Counted from the first letter of the stretch, positions 42,656 to 52,153 are shown. The stretch is DNA of 64,000 nt from Sphingorhabdus sp. Alg231-15 (GCF_900149705.1 NZ_LT703001.1:3094001-3158000), one strand, 5' to 3'. The notes: generated by a model not told the origin, from the letters alone. Numbers and translations are program-made.

Positions 42656-43501
42656 ATGACGGCTTGGATAAAGGCGGGGAATACCGCTGTTGTCACTGGT
42701 GGTGCGAGCGGTATTGGATTGGAAGCTTCCAGACGGTATGCAGCCGCCGGAATGAATGTAGTTATTGCCGACCGCAACAAGGAGACACTTGAAACAGCAT
42801 TTAATGAACTGGCCGAGATTGCTGGTTCAAGCGACCGGATCGCATCCCATACCTGCGACGTATCGGATTTGGCCCAAGTTGAGGCCCTCCGGGATGTGAC
42901 GATGGACCGCTTTGGCGCAATCCATTGCCTGATGAACAATGCAGGCATAGGGATGCCTGTTGGTGCGCCTTGGGAAGATATGGAGGCTCTTAAGACAACC
43001 ATGTCGATCAACCTTGGCGGCGTGATCAACGGCTGCCATGCCTTCATTCCAGCAATGCTGGAACATGGCGAACCAGGAGCTGTTATCAACACCGGCTCGA
43101 AACAAGGCATTACCCGGCCACCGGGAAATTACGCCTATAACCTCTCAAAGGCCGGCATTCTTGCTTACACCGAAAGCGTTGCCCATGCCTTTGTTACAAC
43201 AGAAGGTTGCCGATTGACTGCACACCTTTTGGTTCCTGGTTTTGTCTACACACCAATGATCTCCGCGCATATTCCTAAGAAACCACCCTTTGCGTGGACG
43301 GCGGAACAGACGGTTGATTTTATGCTGGAGCGGCTCAACAATGACGACTTCTATGTCATTTGTCCTGACAATGAAGCAACGCGCGAGGTAGATGAAAAGC
43401 GCATAAGATGGAATGCCGATGATATTATTAACAATCGTCCTGCGCTATCACGATGGCATCCTGAATATGAAGAGCAGTTTACGGCTTATATGGATAATTG
43501 A
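42656..43501 (+). CDS. SDR-family oxidoreductase, copy 2
   Basis: 281 residues from the ATG at 42656 (GGGAGAGAAGTT upstream supports it over a start 21 codons earlier). Motifs are the same as in the 29979 copy: TGGASGIGLEAS, NNAG, YAYNLSKAG, PGFVYTPMISAHIP. Near-identical stretches such as INLGGVINGCHAFIPAMLEH show recent common origin. It follows a decayed hydrolase and is followed by a composite palindrome, as copy 1 is followed by a type A palindrome. Confidence 0.87.
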   Translation: MTAWIKAGNTAVVTGGASGIGLEASRRYAAAGMNVVIADRNKETLETAFNELAEIAGSSDRIASHTCDVSDLAQVEALRDVTMDRFGAIHCLMNNAGIGMPVGAPWEDMEALKTTMSINLGGVINGCHAFIPAMLEHGEPGAVINTGSKQGITRPPGNYAYNLSKAGILAYTESVAHAFVTTEGCRLTAHLLVPGFVYTPMISAHIPKKPPFAWTAEQTVDFMLERLNNDDFYVICPDNEATREVDEKRIRWNADDIINNRPALSRWHPEYEEQFTAYMDN

Positions 43502-43535
43502 ATTGTCGGCTTTTTCGAGGGAATAGTGACGGCTG

Positions 43536-43603
43536 CTAATGTCCGCTTTTGGGATATTGCGGACATAACGCTAATGTCTGCTTTGGGCGCAAAAGCGGAC
43601 TCA
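43536..43603. repeat. Composite palindromic repeat after SDR copy 2
   Basis: CTAATGTCCGCTTTTGGGAT, a spacer, then CTAATGTCTGCTTTGGGCGC and AAAAGCGGACTCAGG. It lies 35 bases after the SDR stop. Confidence 0.82.
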
Positions 43604-43774
43604 GGATACTTGTACGTTACGCCTATTGTTGTCCTACAATTAGCTACCTGTCAGCGCGTCAATAACCTAGAAAGGAATTATCTGACGGAAGATCGCCTGA
43701 GGACAGCTCTAATCATCATGCATTGATCTCAACTAACGTGGGCTGTTGGATTGAACCGCTACACTCCCTCGCAA

Positions 43775-43815
43775 ATTGGATAGCGTCGCTTCCCTAAAAA
43801 CGAACGCTATCCAAT
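43775..43815 (-). terminator. Inverted repeat after the autotransporter gene
   Basis: Perfect 12-bp arms, ATTGGATAGCGT (43775-43786) and ACGCTATCCAAT (43804-43815), around a 17-base loop, 38 bases beyond the adhesin stop on the reverse strand. There is no strong T-tract, so it may be a terminator, an mRNA 3' stabiliser or a protein site. Confidence 0.4.
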
Positions 43816-43852
43816 TACCCGGAGAAGGCATAAAAATGTTTTTCGGGCAAGG

Positions 43853-46800
43853 TTAGAATTCTCCCGCTATGCCAAACCGTGCGGCAGTATTTTTGCCACC
43901 CGCAAAAGATACGCCGCCAGTCAGGGCAAACGGATTATCCGTATCTAGGCGATGAGCGACCGAAAAACCGATTGCTACCTCGCCGCGGTAAACAGATCCG
44001 TTCGCGGTATAACTGGTCTTGCCGGGTGTTGAAGGCAAAGGTGCTGTCGTCAGTGCAACGGCAGCTGCGATGCCCCGATTGGTTTTGCGTCGTTCCATCG
44101 ATGCCAGATCAAAAAGCTCGGTGACTTGACCCTCCAGCCCAGTAACTCTGCCCCCGAGATTAACGAGGCCGCCGACATCGAGAGAAGTGGCGCCGAGATT
44201 GCCAGCGGCATCAGTGGTCACGAGACTGAGTGCACCTTCTTGTGCGGCCTGACTGGCTGCTGAAGTAATCCCGGAGATACGGACCGTTCCATTCTCGCCG
44301 CCCAATGCGATCAGGTTATCGCGATCGGCAACAGCACCGGGGCCGATGGCAACAGCGCCATTGCCTATGGCCGAAGCGCCGTTGCCTAGGGCGATGGCCC
44401 CATTGCCATTGGCCACGTTGAGATTGCCAATGGCCACCGCACCTGTTCCGATTGCGTTGTTGTCGGCCCCCAGCGCCACAGCGCCGGTGCCGGTTGCGAA
44501 ATTCGGATCACCAATCGCCACAGCGCCATTGCCGGAAGCGACATTGCTGGAGCCGATAGAGACAGCCTTGCCATTTATTGCCTGCGCGTTCGCACCAATG
44601 GCGACCGACTCTTCGCCGCTCGCTTCGCTGCCTGTGCCGATGGCCAAGGCATCCTGACCGGTGGCGCTGGCGCCTGATCCGCTGCTGTTGCTATCGAAAT
44701 AAGCCAGTTCAGCGCTATTGGCATCGGCCTGAGCCAGCGCCCGGTTGGCATCGGTTTGCGCCTGCATAGCCTCCGTGCGCGCGGTATCTGCGCTGGCCTG
44801 TGCCTTGACCGCATTTTCAAAAGCCTCATCCGCCTTGGCCTGCGCATCAACCACACCCGCCCCGGCCTGATCGGCGGCCAGCTGCGCAGCGCGGGCATCT
44901 GCACGCGCGGTGTCGGCAGTCGTCTGGGCGGTTGCCGCGTTGGCAAAAGCCTCATCCGCACGGGTCTGCGCTGCCGCGGCTTCCGTGCGCGCCTGATCGG
45001 CCGTGGCCTGCGCATTGGTCGCCGCATTTGCCACAGCATTAACCTGTCCGACATTGGCCGCGTCGGTATTTTCGGTTCCCGCCGCAACGTTAGTGATTTG
45101 CCGTTCAGCGCCGGTACTCCCAACCGAAACCGTGTTGTCACGGTCGGCCACAGAAGCTGCGCCCAGCGCTACCGAATTCGCTGCTGTTGCCTGTGCATCA
45201 CTGCCTAACGCAATGGCGTTTTCACCCGACGCCAGAGCGCCATCAGAATCCGGGTCGCCCCCGTCGCCGCCAATCGCTATCGAGCCATTGGCTTCAGCGT
45301 TACTGGAGGTACCGACAGCAATAGTCTGTCTGCCTGACGCGGTGCTTTCAAAACCCATTGCAGTGCTAAAAAGCCCACTGGCTTCACTATCAAAACCGGT
45401 CGCGGTACTGCCATCTCCGCTGGCCTCACTATCGCTTCCTGTAGTCGTGCTGAAGTCGCCCGATGCCTGGCTCCGGGTACCGATAGCTGTACTCCGCTCG
45501 CCAGAGGCAGTGCTGCGAAAGCCATTGGCTGTCGCCCGGAAACCACTGGCCGTACTTTGGAAACCCATAGCGGTACTGTCTTCCCCGATGGCCACTGCGC
45601 CCGAGCCAAAGGCGCTGGCGCTTTCACCCGAAGCCAGTGCGCCGTTGCCAACCGCAGTCGCCTGTTCACCGCTTGCTTGGCTATTGTCACCAATGGCTGT
45701 GGTGCTGCCCGCCGAGGCCACTGCCCCGTCGCCGCATTCAAGTGTGTCAGCAGGATCATCAGCGGTGCCCGGGATACCGTCAGGACCGGGATTGTTGCGA
45801 CAGCCACTTGCGCCCGCCACTGCTATGGAGGCGTTGAGCTGTGCGAGATTGACAGCATCAGTGGCTTGCGTGCCCGCTGCAACATTCACGATCTGCCGCT
45901 CTGCACCCACTGCGCCGACCGACAGGGTTTCCTTACGATCAGCGAAGGAGCCAGCGCCCAATGCGATGGAGTTAAACGCCGTCGCCTGCGCATCATTGCC
46001 GAGGGCTACCGCATCCCCGCCGGAAGCAACTGCACCAAGAGTATCATCGTCCCCACCATCGCTGCCGATCGCTATAGACTGGTCACCGGTGGCATCGCTG
46101 TTTACGCCGATGGCCGTGCTGTTTAGACCGGCTGCGCTGCTACTATTTCCAAGTGCGGTGCTACGGTCACCGGCGGCATCACTGAAAGACCCGATGGCGG
46201 TGCTGCGATCACCGGCGGCATCACTGCTTGATCCGATGGCCGCACTGTTGTCACCGGTGGCGTCACTAAATGAGCCGATGGCGATGCCTTCTACACCGCT
46301 GGCCTCACTGAAATCGCCAATTGCAATGCCCTCTTCACTGCTGGCATTACTGAATGAGCCAATGGCGATCGACTGACGACCCCTGGCCTTACTGAAATCG
46401 CCAATGGCGATGCCCTCTATACCGCTGGCCTCATTGAAATTGCCAATTGCAATGCTGCTTTCACCGCTCGCCTCACTCCTTGTACCGATTGCGGTGCTGC
46501 CTTCACCGCTGGCCTCACTCCTTGTACCGATTGCGGTGCTGTCTTCACCACTGGCCTCACTGCTGGCCCCAAAGGCGCTCGCTTCGTTTGCGCTTGCGAC
46601 GGCATCATTGCCAACAACCGTGCTGTCCCTCGCTGAAGCAACGGCACCGAGAGTATCAGTATCCCCTCCATCCGAGCCTATCGCGATTGATCTTGCACCT
46701 GTGGCCTCACTGTTATTCCCGATGGCCGTGCTGTTTAGACCGCTTGCCGCGCTATTGTCGCCAATTGCGGTGCTGAGAGCCGCTGAGGCCGCTGACCCAT

Positions 46801-48343
46801 CGCCGCATTCCAGCGTACCGGCGGGATCGTCGGCAGTGCCCGGGATACCGTCAGGACCGGGATTGTTGCGACAGCCACTTGCGCCGGCCACTGCGATGGA
46901 GGCATTGAGCTGGCCAAGGTTAACGGCATCGGTATTCTCGGTGCCTGCCGCAACGTTGGTTATCTGCCGCTCACCGCCGACAAAGCCGACCGATAAAGTG
47001 TTGGCGCGATTAGCAATGGATCCAGCGCCCAGCGCCACCGAATTAATCGCCGTTGCCTGTGTTTCATTACCGATCGCAATCGCGCCCCTGGCGGATGCGG
47101 TAGCGGCAAGAGCGCCAATATTGTTGGGATCGTCGCCATCTGCACCAATAGCAATAGACTGGTCACCGCTGGCAACACTTCTTGAACCGATGGCGGTGCT
47201 GCGGTCTCCATTAGCGGTACTGGCGAACCCATTAGCGGTACTGTAAACACCGGTCGCCGCACTGGCATTGCCTAGCGACGTAGAACCAAAAGCGGTAGCT
47301 CGGCTTTCAGAACCTATTGCAGTACTTCGGATTGCGGTTGCATTGCTATCAACACCGTTGGCGGTGCTTAGAAAACCGCTAGCCACACTAACAGTTCCAG
47401 TGGCAGTGCTATCGCCGCCCGTTGCCTCACTAAAAGCCCCACTCGCGGTACTGTTTGCTCCGCTGGCTGTGCTTCTGACCCCGGTGGCAGTGCTTGTATC
47501 GGCGCTAGCTTCACTGGCCGCACCTGTAGCGGTACTATTGAGACCACTGGCGTCGCTGTTAGCACCATTTGCGGTACTATTGAGACCGCTGGCCTCGGCG
47601 TTAGAACCATTTGCGGTGCTGCCAGTGTTGCTAGCCAAGCTGGAGTAGCCAATGGCGGTGCTGTTGATGCCAGTTGCCCGGCTAGAAACGCCCGTAGCGG
47701 TGCTTCGGTCGCCAAGGGCCCGACTGAAAGTTCCGGTCGCAGTGCTACTTTCTCCTCTAGCTGCACTAGTACTACCAGTGGCAGTGCTGTTCGCACCGGT
47801 GGCGTCGCTAGAGGCACCGGTAGCAGTGCTTTGGGAACCACTGGCCTCACTGAAGTTGCCGGACGCGGTGCTGTTGGCACCGCTCGCTTCGCTGAGAGCG
47901 CCAGTGGCCGTGCTGCCCGCACCGCTAGCCTCGCTCTCGCCCCCGATGGCGGTGCTGCGAAAGCCGGATGCCGTGCTTGAAACGCCGACTGCGATTGCGT
48001 TTGATTCACTAGCAGTGCTGCCCTCTCCAACAGCCGTAGCTCCAAATTCAGTCGCCGCGCTGCCAGAGCCAATCGCAACGCCTTGATTGCCGCTTGCCGT
48101 ACTGTTTGCGCCAATCGCAGTGCTATCCCTACCGGCAGCTGATGCTCCAACGCCGCAAGCTAGGCGATCATCAGCTCCAGATGTCGTGGCACCGCCGTCA
48201 TTATCGGTACCCCCATCCACCTCGCCATTATTATTGCGATCGAGCAGGCAGGTTTCCGCCGAAGCAGGGTTGGCGGCGGTCAGCGCCGCGATGCTGGTTG
48301 CGAGTAAAAGACTGCAGCGGATGGTTCTGATTGAAGAGGTCAT
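43853..48343 (-). CDS. Trimeric autotransporter adhesin (YadA-like)
   Basis: 1496 residues from the ATG at 48341-48343. The signal peptide is MTSSIRTIRCSLLLATSIAA and onward to ASA. The head is dozens of 14-residue units of the type STAIGxxSxASGxN (YadA/Hia left-handed roll). Two identical inserts read GCRNNPGPDGIPGTADDPA, a thrombospondin-3-like Ca site, each after a neck-like RQITNVAAGT segment. A coiled-coil stalk of Ala, Gln, Asp and Glu heptads (about 1125-1240) follows, then a second head and the ~75-residue C-terminal anchor ending AGEF with the terminal Phe. The product is displayed on the outer membrane and mediates attachment. It is divergent from a membrane AraC regulator. Confidence 0.92.
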   Translation of the reverse strand: MTSSIRTIRCSLLLATSIAALTAANPASAETCLLDRNNNGEVDGGTDNDGGATTSGADDRLACGVGASAAGRDSTAIGANSTASGNQGVAIGSGSAATEFGATAVGEGSTASESNAIAVGVSSTASGFRSTAIGGESEASGAGSTATGALSEASGANSTASGNFSEASGSQSTATGASSDATGANSTATGSTSAARGESSTATGTFSRALGDRSTATGVSSRATGINSTAIGYSSLASNTGSTANGSNAEASGLNSTANGANSDASGLNSTATGAASEASADTSTATGVRSTASGANSTASGAFSEATGGDSTATGTVSVASGFLSTANGVDSNATAIRSTAIGSESRATAFGSTSLGNASAATGVYSTANGFASTANGDRSTAIGSRSVASGDQSIAIGADGDDPNNIGALAATASARGAIAIGNETQATAINSVALGAGSIANRANTLSVGFVGGERQITNVAAGTENTDAVNLGQLNASIAVAGASGCRNNPGPDGIPGTADDPAGTLECGDGSAASAALSTAIGDNSAASGLNSTAIGNNSEATGARSIAIGSDGGDTDTLGAVASARDSTVVGNDAVASANEASAFGASSEASGEDSTAIGTRSEASGEGSTAIGTRSEASGESSIAIGNFNEASGIEGIAIGDFSKARGRQSIAIGSFSNASSEEGIAIGDFSEASGVEGIAIGSFSDATGDNSAAIGSSSDAAGDRSTAIGSFSDAAGDRSTALGNSSSAAGLNSTAIGVNSDATGDQSIAIGSDGGDDDTLGAVASGGDAVALGNDAQATAFNSIALGAGSFADRKETLSVGAVGAERQIVNVAAGTQATDAVNLAQLNASIAVAGASGCRNNPGPDGIPGTADDPADTLECGDGAVASAGSTTAIGDNSQASGEQATAVGNGALASGESASAFGSGAVAIGEDSTAMGFQSTASGFRATANGFRSTASGERSTAIGTRSQASGDFSTTTGSDSEASGDGSTATGFDSEASGLFSTAMGFESTASGRQTIAVGTSSNAEANGSIAIGGDGGDPDSDGALASGENAIALGSDAQATAANSVALGAASVADRDNTVSVGSTGAERQITNVAAGTENTDAANVGQVNAVANAATNAQATADQARTEAAAAQTRADEAFANAATAQTTADTARADARAAQLAADQAGAGVVDAQAKADEAFENAVKAQASADTARTEAMQAQTDANRALAQADANSAELAYFDSNSSGSGASATGQDALAIGTGSEASGEESVAIGANAQAINGKAVSIGSSNVASGNGAVAIGDPNFATGTGAVALGADNNAIGTGAVAIGNLNVANGNGAIALGNGASAIGNGAVAIGPGAVADRDNLIALGGENGTVRISGITSAASQAAQEGALSLVTTDAAGNLGATSLDVGGLVNLGGRVTGLEGQVTELFDLASMERRKTNRGIAAAVALTTAPLPSTPGKTSYTANGSVYRGEVAIGFSVAHRLDTDNPFALTGGVSFAGGKNTAARFGIAGEF

Positions 48344-48838
48344 GATGCAAATTCCTTGATTGGGGTGAGCGCCATTACGGCGGCTTGGCGGGCGGATCGG
48401 CCCGATAATATTTGTGGGATATCTGGAGCGCTTGGTGGGCACGGGCGAAATGGACGGGACACCGGGGAGCACCCCGCCCATTCCCGCGGGTGCCTACTCA
48501 TGCCCCCTCGACATCGAGCCTCGATGGCTCGAATCTCGGTCGTGCGACAGCGCGTAAAATAGTGACTCATATGGTCCTCCCCGGTGCTTTCAAACCGCCG
48601 GTCTCTGGTCGATAACCGGCGTAGAAATGGAGGCAGCGACGATGACCGGCGCTGGGCCGAGTCCGTCCGTTTGCAATATGCCGTTTCCAGCCATTGCACT
48701 GCCGATCCGTTTCTGAGATGATGTAAACAGCGGTAAAGGGAAGAAAAAAGGGGGCGGGGTCAGATTGTCCGAAATGCATCCAATTTTGTCCGAAATATGG
48801 TGTTGCCGGCCTCAGGGACCAATCAAGACACGCTTCAT
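48344..48838. promoter_or_regulatory. Divergent control region with paired TGTCCGAAAT sites
   Basis: About 495 bases between adhesin and regulator. TGTCCGAAAT occurs at 48766-48775 and again at 48787-48796, 21 bases apart (two helical turns), just upstream of the regulator's preferred start. These are good candidates for a dimeric AraC-type binding site. No gene is supported in the rest. Confidence 0.5.
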
Positions 48839-50641
48839 ATGCAGGCTTTTGAGCGAATCACGGTGACCGGATTTGCACATAAGAGTGGGTTTATTTTGCT
48901 GGCGATGGCGATCAGCTTGATCTGGTCTTCCGAGAGCCGCGCGCAGGCTGGTCATGCAGACTGCATCCGTGGTGGAATTGACCTTAGTGAGAATGATCGG
49001 CCCGCTGCCAACAGTCTGGCAGATTTACCGGACGGACAGTTAAAGCCCCTTGCGGCCAGCTATTTTCTCGATCCAGCGGGAAACATCGGCGCGGACAGCA
49101 TAACAAGCGAGGACTTTACCTTTACGCCTTGCCAAGAGCAATTTGACATTGCGCGAGCCCCAGGGGCCTTGTGGCTGAAATTCACAGCCCGCAACCCCCA
49201 TGCGGATGAAAAAATGTGGGGCATATCCCTCATGGAAACCGTGATGGATGATGTGACCTTGTTTCAGGCGCAAGGCGACACGCTGGTCCAGATAGCAAGA
49301 GACGGCCGGACCATCCCAGCAGCGCAAAGCGACAATGACAGGCTGCAAACATCTGTCTCCTTCCGCATCGAGCCGGGTCAGGAAGAAACTTACTATGTCC
49401 GTGTTTCGGGCACCTATGCGCCATCCGTCACGCCAGTCATCGGATCGGTCAATCTGCTGTCGAACTGGTCAAGCGGGTTTACCGCCATATCGGCGGTGAT
49501 GCTGGGCTTTTGCATCATCATGACGCTATTCAGCCTAATATTGTTCCGGCACATTCATCCGCGTTTTTATCAGTTTTATACCGCCTATCTGATCGGGATG
49601 TTTTTCATGACCTTTCTATTTGACGGGTGGCCGCATGTCCTGTTCGGTTCAACTGTTTCTACACAGCAATGGAAGCCGTTTATCGAATTGGCATCCGGTC
49701 TGGTGATGATCGCCAATATTCAATATTGCCGGATACTTCTGACCATCGACACCGATCCGCAGCAAAGAAAGCAGGCCGTATTTCATTGGCTCACCGGCCT
49801 TGGCGTGATTGGCACTATCTGGGCCATGATCGACCCGTTGGACTGGGGAACCCCGGTTTCGATCTTGCTCATCATCAACCCGTTTGTTCTTCTCTATGTG
49901 TCAGGGCGAAAGATGCTTGATGGAGTGAAACAGGCTGTCCCGGTTTTTGCGTCCTTGTTCGCGCTCAGCATCGGCCTTTTCGCGTCGCTCTATTTTTTCA
50001 AATTTCCAGTCCGGATCACGGAAACCAGCTCAGCCTTTGACCTAATCATGATGCGGCCGATTACGTTGAGTTATACCAGCTCGACGATCGTGGAAGCGAT
50101 ATTCATGATGGTTGCCATCTCCATCATGATCACTGCCATGCAGCGGCAAAGAAACGCCGCCGTGACGGAAGCGATCAAGCTGCGAGATGAGATAGACGTC
50201 TCTCAACAGCAGGATGAACCCGCACAGCCCAACGCGGACGACGCGGGCGATACGCTCAATGCCCTTCTCGCAAGCGGCCTCGACAAGAAACTACTCCAAC
50301 CAGCAGGGCAGGGCTTTTTGGACCGGGCTACCCAATCAGTGATTGATAATGTGAAACAAAAGGGTTTCGGCGCACAAACATTAGCATCGGAATTGGGCAT
50401 CACCGAAAAAACTCTTGGCCGCCGACTCAAAAAATCACAGGGCCTTGCTCCGGCCGCATTCATCCGATCGATCCGCTTAAGCTACGCCCGCGATCTTATC
50501 CTGCTACGTCAGTTCGAAACAGTTGCCGAAATTGCCGACGCTTCGGGGTTCTCAAGCGTTAGCCATTTCGCCAAATTGTACCGACAGGAATTCAAGGAAA
50601 CACCCGGCGAGGCGTTCAAATCACTAAAAGCTATGGTATAA
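48839..50641 (+). CDS. Membrane-anchored AraC regulator with 7TMR-DISM sensor
   Basis: About 600 residues from the ATG at 48839; the first in-frame ATG (48797) overlaps the repeat operator and is less likely. Order: a signal or first helix (FILLAMAISLIWSS), a periplasmic 7TMR-DISMED2-like beta domain (about 50-200, with ALWLKFTARNPHADEKMW), seven transmembrane helices (about 215-435), a short linker and a C-terminal AraC HTH (LASELGITEKTLGRRLKKSQG, VAEIADASGFSSVSHFAKLYRQEF). The DNA-binding domain is thus fused to a ligand sensor in the inner membrane. It probably controls the divergent adhesin gene. Confidence 0.85.
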   Translation: MQAFERITVTGFAHKSGFILLAMAISLIWSSESRAQAGHADCIRGGIDLSENDRPAANSLADLPDGQLKPLAASYFLDPAGNIGADSITSEDFTFTPCQEQFDIARAPGALWLKFTARNPHADEKMWGISLMETVMDDVTLFQAQGDTLVQIARDGRTIPAAQSDNDRLQTSVSFRIEPGQEETYYVRVSGTYAPSVTPVIGSVNLLSNWSSGFTAISAVMLGFCIIMTLFSLILFRHIHPRFYQFYTAYLIGMFFMTFLFDGWPHVLFGSTVSTQQWKPFIELASGLVMIANIQYCRILLTIDTDPQQRKQAVFHWLTGLGVIGTIWAMIDPLDWGTPVSILLIINPFVLLYVSGRKMLDGVKQAVPVFASLFALSIGLFASLYFFKFPVRITETSSAFDLIMMRPITLSYTSSTIVEAIFMMVAISIMITAMQRQRNAAVTEAIKLRDEIDVSQQQDEPAQPNADDAGDTLNALLASGLDKKLLQPAGQGFLDRATQSVIDNVKQKGFGAQTLASELGITEKTLGRRLKKSQGLAPAAFIRSIRLSYARDLILLRQFETVAEIADASGFSSVSHFAKLYRQEFKETPGEAFKSLKAMV

Positions 50642-50763
50642 TTCCTGCCGCGATAATGTCTGAAGCAGAACACCTAGTTTTCATGAGCCGGATATCTAAG
50701 GGATTCCGATGCATTGGTTGAAGATACTCCTGGGTCATTTCATCAAATAATCGGAGCATAGCA

Positions 50764-50792
50764 TAACGTCCGCTTTCGGGATATTACGGACA
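50764..50792. repeat. Type A palindrome, partly decayed
   Basis: AACGTCCGCTTT and ATTACGGACAAA around CGGGAT. Confidence 0.7.
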
Positions 50793-50841
50793 AAATAAAC
50801 ATCGCTTGGAGAAGCATTCTTTCATACTATAAAACCAAAAT

Positions 50842-51114
50842 ATGATCAGCGAAAAACAGTCACTATTGCACCCGCTCGTTAAAGGAACCTTGGTTGTTTT
50901 GGCTGGCATGATTGCTTTAAACATGTTGCTGATACTCTCTGGTCGTGTGGTGCTTGTGGATAGCGCCGTAGTAAGAGCGACCAGCATTGATGACGAATGG
51001 ACTTACATGGAGTGTACGTATTTCACTGGGAAAACGTTTCGTACAGAGGAAATCAATTTGGATGACCCCGAATCTGAATCGCTCGACTGTCCCTTTGTTA
51101 CAAAGCGAATGTAA
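50842..51114 (+). CDS. Hypothetical small membrane protein, 90 residues
   Basis: One transmembrane helix (about 13-34, KGTLVVLAGMIALNMLLILSG), then a short exported tail with two Cys. No known family. It is bounded by type A palindromes on both sides, the same layout as the genes of the 20-30 kb array. Confidence 0.5.
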   Translation: MISEKQSLLHPLVKGTLVVLAGMIALNMLLILSGRVVLVDSAVVRATSIDDEWTYMECTYFTGKTFRTEEINLDDPESESLDCPFVTKRM

Positions 51115-51152
51115 GCTTGAATTACTATCGTTCGTTCGACGCGTGATCCATT

Positions 51153-51185
51153 CAATGTCCGCTTTCGGGATATAGCGGACATTAG
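51153..51185. repeat. Type A palindrome
   Basis: CAATGTCCGCTTT and TAGCGGACATTAG around CGGGATA. It follows the 51114 stop. Confidence 0.85.
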
Positions 51186-51386
51186 CATTGCGACTGCATC
51201 GTCCCGAATTCGACTTTTTGAATGGCAGTTCTTTGAGATCTGCTTAGAGTTTAACAGAATCAATTGACTAAAGGCCCAAATTCTTAACGCAAATTAATAG
51301 GGGCCATATTGGGGGCCACTCTTTAGGCAGGATTCATTATGTACAATAGTATCAAATGCTTAATTGCCAAAAACGAGTCCTCTAAG

Positions 51387-51510
51387 CCACCACGCAGTTC
51401 ACGATTTTCGGTACTCTCCGTATTGTGCCTGTGAAAGCACAAATTCGCGCTATTTCTTAGTGGCATAGGCCACACCCTGACTCAAAGTTGACTATCAGAG
51501 GCCATTTGTC
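51387..51510. repeat. Long direct repeat, right copy (about 120 bp)
   Basis: The same block as 34138-34260, same orientation. It sits in a gene-free gap (51186-51695) and otherwise has no coding sense. Confidence 0.75.
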
Positions 51511-51695
51511 GGTCGCGGAACTGCGCCAATATGGCCGATCGTCTCAGAGGGCCAATTCGTGGCTGTCAGATGCAGATGGTGATTCAGGTTTGAAAAATCA
51601 GGCGAGCCCGAACATTTTCCGCTACCGAAAAGGTTGATAATGTCCGGTATGTTAAATTCACGTATTCTTAAAAAAAACTCGCAATCAGCCCGTTT

Positions 51696-52142
51696 TCAAA
51701 GATACCCTGACACCTGCAAATTGGCTTCTCGAGCCCAGCTGTTCACCACCGACCACTCGTGGGCAGTGGGGTCTCGGTTTGCCAAACCACGGCATTGAAC
51801 AATCATTCCATTGCTATCGACTTCTACGGTCTGACGGCGTTCAAGCTTTTGATCATCGACTCCCACCGCCAAGCTCCAAATAGTGCAATAACCCCGAGCA
51901 CAGGACCAGTGATAGCTAGCTACACAGTGGCGCAGGTCATCGCTTTCAACTTGCAGATCTTTTGCAGACAGGAGCTGCCTTAACACCCATCGTTCGGTTT
52001 TATCGCCGCGGCGTTTTTCAATGACAATGCCGTCGAAAGGAGCTCTTTCATATTGACCGGAAGGTAAGTTTCGCAGCTTTCCAAGGCTTTGATGCCATGC
52101 ATCGACCTGCTTGAGCAGTGTATCTACCGTTCGACCATTCAT
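51696..52142 (-). CDS. PcfJ-domain-like protein, possibly truncated
   Basis: 148 residues from the ATG at 52140-52142. VESDDLRHCVASYHWSCARGYCTIWSL is the core of PcfJ-like proteins, which occur on plasmids and integrated elements. Family members are usually much longer, so the N-terminal part is probably lost. The frame stays open across 52150 into the opposite RTX gene, so the two genes abut at a likely recombination joint. Confidence 0.6.
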   Translation of the reverse strand: MNGRTVDTLLKQVDAWHQSLGKLRNLPSGQYERAPFDGIVIEKRRGDKTERWVLRQLLSAKDLQVESDDLRHCVASYHWSCARGYCTIWSLAVGVDDQKLERRQTVEVDSNGMIVQCRGLANRDPTAHEWSVVNSWAREANLQVSGYL

Positions 52143-52153
52143 CGACAAACTAG

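Noticed and set aside
43526-43726. Forward frame starting in the palindrome after SDR copy 2
   Set aside because: Its start (DIADITLMSALGAKAD) is a translation of the repeat that recurs at many copies, so it is not a protein.
45003-47246. Long forward-strand frames (hundreds of residues) opposite the autotransporter gene
   Set aside because: They are antisense shadows of the periodic STAIG/ASG codons; the products are Ala/Pro/Leu low-complexity chains with no domain.
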